DNA of 64,000 bases from Pseudomonas sp. FP2335. Its GTDB lineage: Bacteria > Pseudomonadota > Gammaproteobacteria > Pseudomonadales > Pseudomonadaceae. A program made the translations under genes and the position numbers. Shown here piece after piece: positions 27,157-37,288 of the stretch (position 1 is its first letter; each line of letters starts with the position of its first letter). Location: assembly GCF_030687535.1 (NCBI RefSeq), contig NZ_CP117437.1:1385501-1449500 (forward strand). Direction: 5' to 3'. The notes beneath the pieces are model-generated. The model had not been told where the DNA came from. It saw nothing but the letters and a program-made list of their open reading frames with translations, and ran no database searches.

Positions 27157-29447
27157 CCCCCGACCAGATGCGCGACGCGTCGCTGCTGGAACTGTTCAGC
27201 CTGGAAGCCGATGCCCAGACCCAGGTATTGAGCGCGGGCCTGCTGGCCCTGGAACGCAACCCGACCCAGGCCGACCAGCTCGAAGCCTGCATGCGCGCCG
27301 CCCATTCGCTCAAGGGCGCGGCGCGGATTGTCGGGGTGGACGCCGGGGTCAGCGTGTCCCACGTGATGGAAGACTGCCTGGTCAGCGCCCAGGAAAGCCG
27401 CCTGTACCTGCAACCCGAACACATCGACGCCTTGCTGCAAGGCACCGACCTGCTGATGCGCATCGCCACGCCGGGCAACACCGTGGGCCCGGCGGACATT
27501 GAAGCGTATGTGACATTGATGGAGCGCTTGCTCGATCCGTCCCAGGCGCCCGTCAAGGCCTCGCCGCCGCCAGCACCGCCTGCGCCAGAGCCCTTGGCGG
27601 CTGCGGTTGTCGAAGAGCTGCCCGTCGAGCCCGAGCCCGAGCCCGCGCCGCCCATGAGCGCTGAGCTGCCGCGTCACAATCGACGCATGACCGAAGGTGG
27701 CGAGCGTGTATTGCGCGTGACCGCCGAACGCTTGAACAGCCTGCTCGACCTGTCGAGTAAGTCCTTGGTGGAAACCCAGCGGCTCAAGCCTTATCTGTCC
27801 AGCATGCAGCGCCTCAAGCGTATCCAAAGCCAGAGCGTGCGCGCCCTGGACACCCTGGATGGCCAGCTCAAGACCCTGGGCCTGAACCTCGAAGCCCAGG
27901 AAGCCCTGGCCGACACTCGCCGCCTGCTGAGCGAAGCCCAGGCCCTGCTGGCGGAAAAAACCGCCGAGCTGGATGAGTTCGGCTGGCAGGCCGGGCAGCG
28001 CGCCCAGGTGCTCTACGACACCGCACTGGCCTGTCGCATGCGCCCGTTTGCCGACGTGCTGGCGGGCCAGGTGCGTATGGTCCGCGACCTCGGCCGCAGC
28101 CTGGGCAAGCAAGTGCGCCTGGAGATCGAGGGTGAAAAGACCCAGGTCGACCGCGACGTACTGGAAAAGCTCGAAGCGCCGCTGACCCATTTATTGCGCA
28201 ACGCCGTCGACCACGGTATCGAAATGCCCGAACAACGCCTGCTGGCGGGCAAGCCGGCGGAAGGCTTGATCCGCCTGCGCGCCTCGCACCAGGCCGGGTT
28301 GCTGGTGCTTGAACTGAGCGACGACGGCGCCGGTGTCGACCTGGAGCGCTTGCGCGGCACCATCGTCGATCGGCATTTGTCGCCGCTGGAAACCGCCCTG
28401 CGCCTGAGCGAAGAGGAATTGCTGACGTTCCTGTTCCTGCCGGGGTTCAGCCTGCGCGACAAGGTCACCGAAGTGTCCGGGCGTGGCGTCGGCCTCGATG
28501 CGGTGCAGCACATGGTGCGCCAACTGCGCGGTGCGGTTGAGCTGGAGCAAACGGCGGGGCAGGGCAGTCGTTTCCATCTTGAGGTACCGCTGACCCTGTC
28601 GGTGGTGCGCAGCCTGGTGGTGGAAGTCGGCGAGGAAGCCTATGCGTTCCCACTGGCGCATATCGAACGCATGTGCGACCTGGCGCCCGAGGACATCGTG
28701 CAACTGGAAGGCCGCCAGCACTTCTGGCACGAGGGCCGCCATGTCGGCCTGGTCGCTGCCAGCCAGCTGTTGCAGCGCCCTGCGGGGCAGAATCCGGCGG
28801 ATACGTTGAAGGTCGTGGTGATCCGCGAGCGCGATGCGGTGTACGGGATTGCCGTGGAGCGCTTTATCGGCGAACGCACCCTGGTGGTGTTGCCGCTGGA
28901 TGATCGCCTGGGCAAGGTCCAGGATATTTCCGCCGGCGCCTTGCTCGATGATGGCTCGGTGGTGCTGATCGTCGATGTCGAAGACATGCTGCGCTCGGTG
29001 GACAAGTTGCTCAATACCGGCCGCCTGGAGCGTATCGCCCGGCGCAGCCAGCAGGCCACCGAAGCGCCGCGCAAGCGTGTGCTGGTGGTGGACGACTCGC
29101 TCACCGTACGTGAGCTGCAACGCAAATTGCTGTTGAACCGTGGGTATGAAGTCGCCGTGGCGGTGGATGGCATGGATGGTTGGAATGCCCTGCGTTCGGA
29201 AGAGTTCGACCTGTTGATCACTGATATTGATATGCCTCGCATGGACGGTATTGAATTGGTCACATTGTTGCGTCGTGATAGTCGCCTGCAATCGCTGCCG
29301 GTGATGGTGGTGTCGTACAAGGATCGCGAAGAAGACCGACGGCGTGGCCTCGATGCCGGCGCCGACTATTATTTGGCCAAGGCCAGTTTCCATGACGACG
29401 CCCTGCTCGACGCCGTAGTCGAGCTGATTGGAGGGGCGCGGGCATGA
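27153..29447 (+). CDS. wspE: WspE, hybrid CheA histidine kinase with receiver domain
   Basis: This 764-aa kinase phosphorylates WspR and WspF. An Hpt domain opens the protein (H51 in A-A-H-S-L-K-G-A-A). An acidic/proline-rich linker follows (about 130-165), then dimerisation helices, the HATPase domain (N-box L-L-R-N-A-V-D-H-G; G-V-G-L-D), a CheW-like domain and a C-terminal receiver with phosphoacceptor D691 (L-L-I-T-D). The start overlaps wspD by four bases, and the stop overlaps wspF. The domain order is exactly that of Wsp-type kinases. Confidence 0.95.
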   Translation: MTPDQMRDASLLELFSLEADAQTQVLSAGLLALERNPTQADQLEACMRAAHSLKGAARIVGVDAGVSVSHVMEDCLVSAQESRLYLQPEHIDALLQGTDLLMRIATPGNTVGPADIEAYVTLMERLLDPSQAPVKASPPPAPPAPEPLAAAVVEELPVEPEPEPAPPMSAELPRHNRRMTEGGERVLRVTAERLNSLLDLSSKSLVETQRLKPYLSSMQRLKRIQSQSVRALDTLDGQLKTLGLNLEAQEALADTRRLLSEAQALLAEKTAELDEFGWQAGQRAQVLYDTALACRMRPFADVLAGQVRMVRDLGRSLGKQVRLEIEGEKTQVDRDVLEKLEAPLTHLLRNAVDHGIEMPEQRLLAGKPAEGLIRLRASHQAGLLVLELSDDGAGVDLERLRGTIVDRHLSPLETALRLSEEELLTFLFLPGFSLRDKVTEVSGRGVGLDAVQHMVRQLRGAVELEQTAGQGSRFHLEVPLTLSVVRSLVVEVGEEAYAFPLAHIERMCDLAPEDIVQLEGRQHFWHEGRHVGLVAASQLLQRPAGQNPADTLKVVVIRERDAVYGIAVERFIGERTLVVLPLDDRLGKVQDISAGALLDDGSVVLIVDVEDMLRSVDKLLNTGRLERIARRSQQATEAPRKRVLVVDDSLTVRELQRKLLLNRGYEVAVAVDGMDGWNALRSEEFDLLITDIDMPRMDGIELVTLLRRDSRLQSLPVMVVSYKDREEDRRRGLDAGADYYLAKASFHDDALLDAVVELIGGARA

Positions 29448-30454
29448 GGATTGGGATCGTCAATGACATGCCCCTGGCCGTGGAGGCCTTGCGCCGTGCC
29501 CTGAGTTTCGAGCCTGCGCATCAGGTGGTGTGGGTGGCCAGCAATGGCCTGGAAGCGGTGCAGCGCTGCGCTGAAGTAACCCCGGACCTGATCCTGATGG
29601 ACCTGATCATGCCGGTGATGGACGGCGTGGAGGCGACGCGCCAGATCATGGCCGAGACCCCATGCGCCATCGTGATTGTCACCGTGGACCGCCAGGCCAA
29701 CGTCAGCCGCGTGTTCGAAGCCATGGGCCATGGCGCCCTGGATGTGGTCGATACGCCGGCGCTCGGCGTGGGCAATCCCAAGGACGCGGCGGCGCCGTTG
29801 CTGCGCAAGATCCTCAATATCGGCTGGCTGATCGGCCAGCGCGGCAGCCGCGTGCGCGCCGAGACCACAGCCCCGCGCAGCCCCGGCAAACGCGAGAGCC
29901 TGGTGGCGATTGGTTCGTCAGCGGGTGGGCCGGCTGCCCTGGAAATCCTGCTCAAGGGCTTGCCCCGGGACTTTTCCGCGGCCATCGTACTAGTGCAGCA
30001 TGTGGACCAGGTGTTCGCCGCCGGCATGGCCGAATGGTTGAGCAGCGCCTCGGGCCTGCCGGTGCGCCTGGCCCGCGAAGGCGAGCCGCCGCAAAGTGGC
30101 GTGGTGTTGCTGGCCGGCACCAACCACCATATCCGCCTGTTGAAAAACGGCACCCTGGCCTACACCGCCGAGCCGGTGAACGAGATTTACCGGCCGTCCA
30201 TCGATGTGTTCTTCGAGAGCGTTGCCAGCCACTGGAACGGCGACGCGGTCGGTGTATTGCTGACCGGCATGGGCCGCGACGGTGCCCAGGGTCTCAAACT
30301 CATGCGTGAACAAGGATATTTGACCATCGCCCAGGATCAGCAGAGCTGTGCGGTGTATGGCATGCCCAAAGCGGCGGCGGCGATTGATGCTGCTGTTGAA
30401 ATTCGCCCACTGGATAGAATTGCGCCCCGACTGCTGGAGGTCTTTGCAAAGTGA
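29444..30454 (+). CDS. wspF: WspF, CheB-type methylesterase and negative regulator
   Basis: WspF removes methyl groups from WspA and so switches signalling off; loss-of-function mutations in this gene are a classic route to wrinkly-spreader colonies in P. fluorescens. Length 336 aa. The receiver domain (1-125) has phosphoacceptor D53 in L-M-D-L-I-M-P, with N7-D8 as the acidic-pocket pair instead of D-D. The esterase domain shows G-S-S-A-G-G-P (Ser), V-Q-H-V-D (His) and G-M-G-R-D-G (Asp). It starts four bases inside wspE. Confidence 0.95.
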   Translation: MRIGIVNDMPLAVEALRRALSFEPAHQVVWVASNGLEAVQRCAEVTPDLILMDLIMPVMDGVEATRQIMAETPCAIVIVTVDRQANVSRVFEAMGHGALDVVDTPALGVGNPKDAAAPLLRKILNIGWLIGQRGSRVRAETTAPRSPGKRESLVAIGSSAGGPAALEILLKGLPRDFSAAIVLVQHVDQVFAAGMAEWLSSASGLPVRLAREGEPPQSGVVLLAGTNHHIRLLKNGTLAYTAEPVNEIYRPSIDVFFESVASHWNGDAVGVLLTGMGRDGAQGLKLMREQGYLTIAQDQQSCAVYGMPKAAAAIDAAVEIRPLDRIAPRLLEVFAK

Positions 30455-30505
30455 ACATGACCTCTCGCGGTGCTGGCTTGCAGGCAGTAATTCAGGTGAT
30501 TGCAC

Positions 30506-31507
30506 ATGAATGATTTACAGATCGACGACATCAAGACCGACGAAAACGCCGCCATGGTGTTGCTGGTCGACGACCAGGCCATGATCGGCGAAGCCGTACG
30601 GCGTGGGCTGGCCCACGAAGAAAACATCGACTTCCATTTTTGCGCCGACCCGCACCAGGCCATCGCCCAGGCGATCCGCATCAAGCCGACAGTGATCCTG
30701 CAAGACCTGGTCATGCCCGGTCTCGACGGGCTGACGTTGGTGCGCGACTACCGCAACCACCCGGCCACGGCAAACATCCCGATCATCGTGCTTTCGACCA
30801 AGGAAGACCCGCTGATCAAGAGCGCGGCGTTCTCGGCCGGGGCCAACGACTATCTGGTCAAGTTGCCGGACAACATCGAGCTGGTGGCGCGTATCCGCTA
30901 TCACTCGCGCTCCTACATGACCCTGCTGCAGCGTGATGCGGCGTATCGCGCACTGCGGGTCAGCCAGCAGCAGTTGCTCGACACCAACCTGGTGCTGCAA
31001 CGGTTGATGAACTCCGATGGCCTCACCGGGCTGTCCAACCGTCGCCACTTCGACGAATACCTGGAGCTGGAATGGCGCCGCGCCATGCGTGACCAGACCC
31101 AGTTGTCGTTGCTGATGATCGATGTGGACTTCTTCAAGACCTATAACGACAGCTTTGGCCACGTCGAAGGCGACGAAGCCCTGCGTAAAGTCGCCGCGAC
31201 CATCCGCGATGCCAGCAGTCGTCCTTCGGACCTGCCGGCGCGTTATGGCGGCGAAGAGTTTGCGCTGGTGCTGCCGAACACCTCGCCGGGTGGCGCGCGC
31301 CTGGTGGCCGAGAAGCTGCGCATGGCGGTTGCGGCGCTGAAGATCCCGCACATTGCGCCGACGGAAGGTGCGAGCCTGACCGTCAGTATTGGCCTGTCCA
31401 CCGTTACGCCGCAGCAGGGCGGTGATTGCCGGCAGTTGATATTGGCGGCGGACAAGGGGTTGTATACGGCCAAGCATAATGGGCGCAATCAGGTGGGGAT
31501 CGAGTAG
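30506..31507 (+). CDS. wspR: WspR, GGDEF diguanylate cyclase response regulator
   Basis: WspR makes c-di-GMP when phosphorylated by WspE, driving cellulose, matrix and biofilm formation. The 333-aa protein has a receiver domain (D67 in I-L-Q-D-L-V-M-P), a coiled stalk (about 135-168) and a GGDEF domain with G-G-E-E-F at 248-252. The product-inhibition site RxxD is intact (R239, D242). The ATG at 30506 was preferred over one two codons earlier. Unlike the other wsp genes it does not overlap its neighbour: 51 bp separate it from wspF. No terminator was found before the composite element that follows. Confidence 0.96.
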   Translation: MNDLQIDDIKTDENAAMVLLVDDQAMIGEAVRRGLAHEENIDFHFCADPHQAIAQAIRIKPTVILQDLVMPGLDGLTLVRDYRNHPATANIPIIVLSTKEDPLIKSAAFSAGANDYLVKLPDNIELVARIRYHSRSYMTLLQRDAAYRALRVSQQQLLDTNLVLQRLMNSDGLTGLSNRRHFDEYLELEWRRAMRDQTQLSLLMIDVDFFKTYNDSFGHVEGDEALRKVAATIRDASSRPSDLPARYGGEEFALVLPNTSPGGARLVAEKLRMAVAALKIPHIAPTEGASLTVSIGLSTVTPQQGGDCRQLILAADKGLYTAKHNGRNQVGIE

Positions 31508-31714
31508 GGCTGGGTTTCGCTGGGTTTTGCTGGGTACATATCCGTTTCTTCGGTAACGGCTGCTTATGGTTCCGCTCTTACAGCGGGTCACTTTTGGAGG
31601 GACCCAAAAGTAACCAAACGGCCAGCGTGTTTGACGGGGCGACCCAAGATCAAAAGCCAGAGCGCGGCGGCCTTGGAGCCGACCGGCATGGGCGGGTTGA
31701 ACGGGGTCAAAACT

Positions 31715-31802
31715 GTGGGAGCGGGCTTGCTCGCGAATGCGGTGGATCAGTCAATGAATGAGTTGACTGACACACGGCATTCGCGAGCAAGCCCGCTCCC
31801 AC
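31715..31802. repeat. REPIN inside the composite element
   Basis: Inverted GTGGGAGCGGGCTTGC arms with a 44-nt spacer that contains TTGACTGACACACG. It lies between the left arm of the composite element and the hexanucleotide array. Confidence 0.9.
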
Positions 31803-31839
31803 ATTTGGATCTCCATGTATTCAAATGGAACTGTAGTTT

Positions 31840-31938
<99 letters not shown>

Positions 31939-32231
31939 TTTGATCTTGATCTTAGGCGGCCCCCCAAATCCATGGCGGATTACGGGCACACCGAGCCTGG
32001 GCGAGGTGCCGAGTGTTGGGGCAAGAGCCTTTTGCTTACTTTTGGGCTCTTTCCAAAAGTGAGTCGCTGTAAGCGCGAAACCCTAAGTGGCCGTTACCGC
32101 AGCAACGGATATGCCCACCACCAACAAACCACCACCAACCCCGAGCCTTTTCGCCAAGCGGGCTGCCGCTGCCCCCCATTTCCCGTTATACTCGCCGGCT
32201 TTCAAAAGTTCGCCAACGAGTGCTGCCCGCC

Positions 32232-33327
32232 ATGGAAATCAACCCGATCCTTAACACCATCAAGGACCTGTCCGAGCGCTCCGAAACTATTCGGGGGTAT
32301 CTTTGACTACGATCAAAAGCATGAGCGTCTGACCGAAGTCAATCGCGAGCTTGAAGATCCTGCTGTCTGGAACAAACCTGAATACGCCCAGGAACTGGGC
32401 CGCGAGCGCGCTGCGCTGGCGCAGATCGTCGACACCCTCGACGAACTGAACACCGGTCTGGCCGATTGCCGTGACCTGCTGGACATGGCCGTCGAGGAAA
32501 ACGACGAAGGCGCAGTGGGCGATGTCATCGCCGAGCTGGCCCGTCTCGAGGAGAACCTCGCCAAACTCGAATTCCGCCGCATGTTCAGCCATGAAATGGA
32601 CCCCAACAACGCCTACCTGGACATCCAGGCCGGCTCCGGTGGTACCGAGGCCCAGGACTGGGCCAACATCCTGCTGCGCATGTACCTGCGCTGGGCCGAC
32701 AAGCGCGGTTTCGACGCGACCATCATGGAACTGTCCGCCGGTGAAGTCGCCGGTATCAAGGGCGCGACCGTGCATATCAAGGGTGAATACGCCTTTGGTT
32801 GGTTGCGCACCGAGATCGGCGTGCACCGCCTGGTACGCAAGAGCCCGTTCGACTCCGGCAACCGTCGCCACACCTCGTTCTGCGCGGTGTTCGTCTCGCC
32901 AGAGATCGACGACAAGGTCGAAATCGAGATCAACCCGGCCGACCTGCGCATCGACACCTACCGTTCCTCCGGTGCCGGTGGCCAGCACGTAAACACCACC
33001 GACTCGGCCGTACGTATCACCCACGTACCGACCAACACCGTGGTCAGCTGCCAGAACGAACGTTCCCAGCACGCCAACAAAGACACCGCCATGAAAATGC
33101 TGCGGGCCAAGTTGTACGAGCAGGAAATGCAGAAGCGCAATGCCGCCTCGCAAGCGCTGGAAGACACCAAGTCGGACATCGGCTGGGGTCACCAGATCCG
33201 CTCCTATGTGCTTGATGCATCGCGGATCAAGGATTTGCGCACTAACATCGAACGCAGTGACTGCGACAAGGTGCTCGACGGCGACATCGACGAATACCTG
33301 GAAGCCAGCCTGAAATCAGGCCTGTAA
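32232..33327 (+). CDS. prfB: Peptide chain release factor 2, expressed by +1 frameshift
   Basis: RF2 ends translation at UGA and UAA. Two frames make up the gene: 24 codons from ATG 32232 to an in-frame TGA (32304-32306), then the +1 frame from 32305 to 33327. Joined, they give 364 aa, the usual RF2 length. The join is the classic autoregulatory site with a Shine-Dalgarno-like G-run, CTT and TGA-C. The stop-recognition tripeptide S-P-F and the catalytic G-G-Q (G-A-G-G-Q-H-V-N) are present. lysS follows 109 bp downstream, the order also found in E. coli and P. aeruginosa. Confidence 0.96.
32293..32307 (+). promoter_or_regulatory. Programmed +1 frameshift site of prfB
   Basis: GGGGGTATCTTTGAC combines an internal Shine-Dalgarno-like G-run, the slippery CTT and a TGA followed by C. 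Low RF2 makes ribosomes pause at TGA and shift +1. Confidence 0.95.
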
Positions 33328-33366
33328 CACATGCAATGCGGGATTGCCTGACACCCCTCGATCCCT

Positions 33367-33408
33367 GTGGGAGCGGGCTTGCCCGCGATCCCCAGCCGCA
33401 GGCTGGGG
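33367..33408. repeat. Single REP plus hairpin between prfB and lysS
   Basis: GTGGGAGCGGGCTTGCCCGC (a one-armed REP variant) is followed by CCCCAGCC and GGCTGGGG, an 8-bp stem with GCA loop, ending 28 bp before the lysS ATG. It could dampen readthrough from prfB. Confidence 0.65.
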
Positions 33409-33436
33409 CAACGAACCTGATGGAATATTTAAAGAC

Positions 33437-34939
33437 ATGAGCGACCAACAACTCGACCCGCAAGCCCTGCAACAGGAAGAAAACTCCCTGATCGCCCTGC
33501 GCAAGGAAAAGCTTGCTGCCGAGCGCGCCAAGGGCAATGCCTTCCCGAACGACTTCCGTCGCGAACACTACTGCGAAGAACTGCAGAAGAAATACGCGGA
33601 CATGACCAAGGAAGAACTGGCAGAAGCTGCAATCCCGGTCAAGGTTGCCGGTCGCATCATGCTCAACCGTGGCTCGTTCATGGTGATCCAGGACATGACC
33701 GGTCGCATCCAGGTCTACGTCAACCGCAAGACCCTGTCGGAAGAAACCCTGGCAGCGGTGAAAACCTGGGACATGGGCGACATCATTGCCGCCGTCGGCA
33801 CCCTGGCCCGCTCCGGCAAGGGCGACCTGTACGTCGAAATGACCGAAGTGCGCCTGCTGACCAAATCCCTGCGCCCGCTGCCGGACAAGCACCACGGCCT
33901 GACCGACACCGAGCAGCGCTACCGTCAGCGCTACGTTGACCTGATCGTCAACGAAGACGTGCGCCACACTTTCCGCGTACGTTCGCAAGTCATCGCGCAT
34001 ATCCGCAGCTTCCTGATGCAGCGTGACTTCCTCGAAGTTGAAACCCCGATGCTGCAAACCATCCCCGGTGGTGCCGCAGCCAAGCCGTTCGAGACGCACC
34101 ACAACGCGCTGGACATGGAAATGTTCCTGCGTATCGCCCCCGAGCTGTACCTCAAGCGCCTGGTGGTTGGCGGGTTTGAAAAGGTGTTCGAGATCAACCG
34201 CAACTTCCGTAACGAAGGCGTTTCGACCCGTCACAACCCAGAATTCACCATGTTGGAGTTCTACCAGGCCTACGCCGACTACGAAGACAACATGGACCTG
34301 ACCGAAGAGCTGTTCCGCGAGCTGGCACAGCTGGTCCTGGGCAGCACCGACGTGCCGTACGGCGACAAGGTGTTCCACTTCGGCGAGCCGTTCGTGCGTC
34401 TGTCGGTGTTCGATTCGATCCTCAAGTACAACCCTGAGTTGACCGCTGACGACCTGAACGACATCGACAAGGCCCGCGCCATCGCCAAGAAAGCCGGCGC
34501 CAAGGTGCTGGGCTTCGAAGGCCTGGGCAAACTGCAGGTGATGATTTTCGAAGAACTGGTGGAGCACAAGCTGGAACAGCCGCACTTCATTACCCAGTAC
34601 CCGTTCGAAGTGTCGCCGCTGGCCCGTCGCAACGATGACAACCCGAACGTCACCGACCGTTTCGAACTGTTCATCGGTGGCCGCGAAATCGCCAACGCCT
34701 ACTCCGAGTTGAACGACGCGGAAGACCAGGCCGAGCGTTTCATGGCCCAGGTGGCCGACAAGGACGCCGGTGACGACGAAGCCATGCACTACGACGCCGA
34801 CTTCGTCCGCGCCCTGGAATACGGCATGCCGCCGACCGCAGGTGAAGGTATCGGTATCGACCGCCTGGTGATGCTGTTGACCAACTCACCGTCGATCCGT
34901 GATGTGATCTTGTTCCCGCACATGCGGCCACAAGCGTAA
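33437..34939 (+). CDS. lysS: Lysyl-tRNA synthetase, class II
   Basis: LysS charges tRNA-Lys with lysine. The 500-aa protein has an N-terminal OB-fold anticodon-binding domain (about 60-170) and the class II core with motif 2 ([14 protein letters not shown]) and motif 3 ([11 protein letters not shown]). The start at 33437 was chosen because the in-frame upstream part translates the REP sequence. It has its own terminator directly after the stop. Confidence 0.97.
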   Translation: MSDQQLDPQALQQEENSLIALRKEKLAAERAKGNAFPNDFRREHYCEELQKKYADMTKEELAEAAIPVKVAGRIMLNRGSFMVIQDMTGRIQVYVNRKTLSEETLAAVKTWDMGDIIAAVGTLARSGKGDLYVEMTEVRLLTKSLRPLPDKHHGLTDTEQRYRQRYVDLIVNEDVRHTFRVRSQVIAHIRSFLMQRDFLEVETPMLQTIPGGAAAKPFETHHNALDMEMFLRIAPELYLKRLVVGGFEKVFEINRNFRNEGVSTRHNPEFTMLEFYQAYADYEDNMDLTEELFRELAQLVLGSTDVPYGDKVFHFGEPFVRLSVFDSILKYNPELTADDLNDIDKARAIAKKAGAKVLGFEGLGKLQVMIFEELVEHKLEQPHFITQYPFEVSPLARRNDDNPNVTDRFELFIGGREIANAYSELNDAEDQAERFMAQVADKDAGDDEAMHYDADFVRALEYGMPPTAGEGIGIDRLVMLLTNSPSIRDVILFPHMRPQA

Positions 34940-34954
34940 GCGTAGTGAAATCCG

Positions 34955-34982
34955 AAGCCGCCTTTTATAAGGCGGCTTTTTT
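34955..34982 (+). terminator. Terminator after lysS
   Basis: AAGCCGCC and GGCGGCTT form an 8-bp stem with an 8-nt loop, followed by six T's. Confidence 0.9.
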
Positions 34983-35046
34983 ATGCGGCGTATTTAAGCG
35001 TCAAGCAAACAGCGCCAGGTTTTGATCTATTCAAGGATGTGTTTGG

Positions 35047-35763
35047 GTGAACCGCGTAACCGCTCAAGAAAGCGCCGCCGGCATTGCTGCCGCTGTGGTG
35101 GAAAGCGTCCAGTATCAGGGCCGTAAGGCCAGCCGCCGGGGCAGCGAGCAGCGCCGGCAAGATATTCTCGATGCGGCCATGCGCATCGTCGTGCGTGATG
35201 GCGTTCGCGCCGTTCGCCATCGGGCAGTGGCGGCGGAGGCGGGGGTGCCATTGTCGGCCACCACCTATTACTTCAAGGACATCGATGATCTGCTCACCGA
35301 TACCTTTGCTCAGTACGTCGAACGCAGCGCCGAGTTCATGGGCAAGCTGTGGGTGCGCAACGAGGGCCTGCTGCGGGAAATGGTCGCTTATGGCGATGGC
35401 AGCCCGCAGTCGCGTTCGCAGTTGGCCGACGACATTGCGCGGTTGACCGCCGATTACGTGCTGCGTCAGCTGACCAACCGGCGCGAACACCTGATGGCCG
35501 AGCAGGCCTTTCGCCAGGAGGCTCTGTTGAACCCGCGCCTGGCCGAACTGGTGCGTTCCCACCAGCAGATCCTGTTGCAGGGCACCGAGCAGTTTTTCCG
35601 GGTACTGGGTTCGCGCGAGCCACAACAGGATGCCAAGGTGTTGACGGCTATAATCGGTCGGATGGAGTATCAGGGCCTGCTGGGCAGCCCCGAACCGCTG
35701 ACCGCTGAGGAGATGCTTGAGATCCTCAAGCGCTACATGCATTTGGTGTTGGCTTCGGTCTGA
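35047..35763 (+). CDS. TetR-family transcriptional regulator
   Basis: A 238-aa regulator that starts with GTG. The helix-turn-helix is in residues 38-80 (R-A-V-A-A-E-A-G-V-P and T-T-Y-Y-F). The first 35 residues form a basic, presumably flexible extension (G-R-K-A-S-R-R-G-S-E-Q-R-R). A TetR gene lies in the same position after lysS in P. aeruginosa as I recall, so it is probably core rather than acquired. The next gene, 61 bp away on the same strand, is unrelated in function. Ligand and targets are unknown. Confidence 0.87.
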   Translation: MNRVTAQESAAGIAAAVVESVQYQGRKASRRGSEQRRQDILDAAMRIVVRDGVRAVRHRAVAAEAGVPLSATTYYFKDIDDLLTDTFAQYVERSAEFMGKLWVRNEGLLREMVAYGDGSPQSRSQLADDIARLTADYVLRQLTNRREHLMAEQAFRQEALLNPRLAELVRSHQQILLQGTEQFFRVLGSREPQQDAKVLTAIIGRMEYQGLLGSPEPLTAEEMLEILKRYMHLVLASV

Positions 35764-35824
35764 CGTAGGCTGCTGACACGCGGGGCCGCGCGCGGGCACA
35801 TAACGTTTAAAGAGGAAGCATCAG

Positions 35825-37102
35825 GTGGACGATTACCAGCAGACGATACGCACCTTGTCTGATCGCATTGTGCTGGCACAAACACCGATTCGCGTCCTCG
35901 ACGCTGTGAAGTGGGACGACAACATTCGCCAGGGATTCCTCAAGGCCAAGGGCAAGGAAATGCCTGCCGTGAGCCGCGACTATTACCAGAACCGACCGCT
36001 GTCGTTCGACTCCAGTGCGGTCAAGCTGGAATTCCAGAACATCGAGCGCGACATCACCCGTCGCCTCGGCCAGTTCAGCCCGGTGGGGCAGATCATGCGC
36101 CGCATGTGCAAGGAATACCGCATGGTGGTGCGCATGCTCGAAGCGCGTGGCACCGAGGATTTCGGCCTGATTTCCCAGGAGCTCTACGGCGCCGCTTCCG
36201 ATGCCTTCCACGCCGGCGACCCGACCCTGGCTGACCTGGGCCTGATGCTTTCCGATTACCTGAACAATATCGACGGCCGTGGCGACTTGAAGGATGAGGC
36301 CAAGACCCTCACCGCCAAGGACGCCGTGGCCCTGCTGCAAACCCGTCTGAACAAGGTGTTTGGCGAGGCCGAAGAAACCATCCGCGTGTTCGAGTCCGAC
36401 GGCATCGTCGCCGATGCCGCCGCCGGCGCCGACTACATCAAGATCCGCGCCGACGCGATGTTCAACGACCGCGACGTGCGTGCCCTGGAGGTGCATGAAG
36501 GCCTGGTGCACGTGGGTACCACCCTCAACGGCCAGAACCAGCCGATCTGCACCTTCCTGTCCAAGGGCCCGCCGTCCTCCACCGTGACCCAGGAAGGCCT
36601 GGCGATCCTGATGGAGATCATCACCTTTGCCTCCTACCCAAGCCGCCTGCGCAAACTGACCAACCGCACCCGCGCCATCCACATGGTGGAGGAGGGCGCC
36701 GACTTCTTGCAGGTATTCGAGTTCTTCCGTGAGCAGGGCTTTGAAATGGCCGAAAGCTACGGCAACGCCAGTCGCGTCTTCCGTGGCTCGGTGCCGACGG
36801 GGCTGCCGTTTACCAAGGATTTGTCCTACCTCAAGGGCTTTATCATGGTCTACAACTACATCCAGCTGGCCGTGCGTAAAGGCAAGCTGGAGCAAGTGCC
36901 GCTGTTGTTCTGCGGCAAGACCACCCTGGAAGACATGCGCACCTTGCGCCAACTGGTGGATGAAGGCCTGGTGGTGCCGCCGAAGTACCTGCCGGAGCAG
37001 TTCCGCGACATGAACGCGCTGGCGGCGTGGATGTGCTTCTCCAACTTCCTCAATCACTTGAGCCTGGATCGGATCGAGGCGGATTACTCCAACATCCTCT
37101 GA
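35825..37102 (+). CDS. DUF1704 'QEGLA' protein, putative HExxxH metallopeptidase
   Basis: This 425-aa protein is annotated in databases as a flavohemoglobin-expression-modulating QEGLA-motif protein. The T-Q-E-G-L-A motif is at 255-260. At 224-229 it has H-E-G-L-V-H, which is HExxxH, the zinc motif of the eukaryotic tubulin tyrosine carboxypeptidases (MATCAP) that share this DUF1704 domain. E257 of the QEGLA motif could be the third metal ligand. I therefore infer a zinc peptidase of unknown substrate. Starts with GTG after AGAGGAAG; there is no signal peptide, so it is cytoplasmic. A REPIN follows its stop. Confidence 0.85.
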   Translation: MDDYQQTIRTLSDRIVLAQTPIRVLDAVKWDDNIRQGFLKAKGKEMPAVSRDYYQNRPLSFDSSAVKLEFQNIERDITRRLGQFSPVGQIMRRMCKEYRMVVRMLEARGTEDFGLISQELYGAASDAFHAGDPTLADLGLMLSDYLNNIDGRGDLKDEAKTLTAKDAVALLQTRLNKVFGEAEETIRVFESDGIVADAAAGADYIKIRADAMFNDRDVRALEVHEGLVHVGTTLNGQNQPICTFLSKGPPSSTVTQEGLAILMEIITFASYPSRLRKLTNRTRAIHMVEEGADFLQVFEFFREQGFEMAESYGNASRVFRGSVPTGLPFTKDLSYLKGFIMVYNYIQLAVRKGKLEQVPLLFCGKTTLEDMRTLRQLVDEGLVVPPKYLPEQFRDMNALAAWMCFSNFLNHLSLDRIEADYSNIL

Positions 37103-37135
37103 CCAAACCGGATCTCAATGTGGTAGAGAGCTTGT

Positions 37136-37222
37136 GTGGGAGCGGGCTTGCTCGCGAAGGCGGTGTTTCAGATACACATGAGTTGGCTGACACTCCGTCT
37201 TCGCGAGCAAGCCCGCTCCCAC
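37136..37222. repeat. REPIN downstream of the DUF1704 gene
   Basis: Inverted GTGGGAGCGGGCTTGC arms with a 43-nt spacer that includes GTTGGCTGACACTCC, 33 bp after the stop. Confidence 0.9.
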
Positions 37223-37288
37223 AGAACCCCGCTGCCACTGTTGAATCACTGTGAGTCTGAAAATCGAATAATAGCGAGGCTTCAACGG

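Noticed and set aside
32232..32306. Early stop in prfB as a pseudogene sign
   Set aside because: The stop is part of the conserved RF2 programmed frameshift site.
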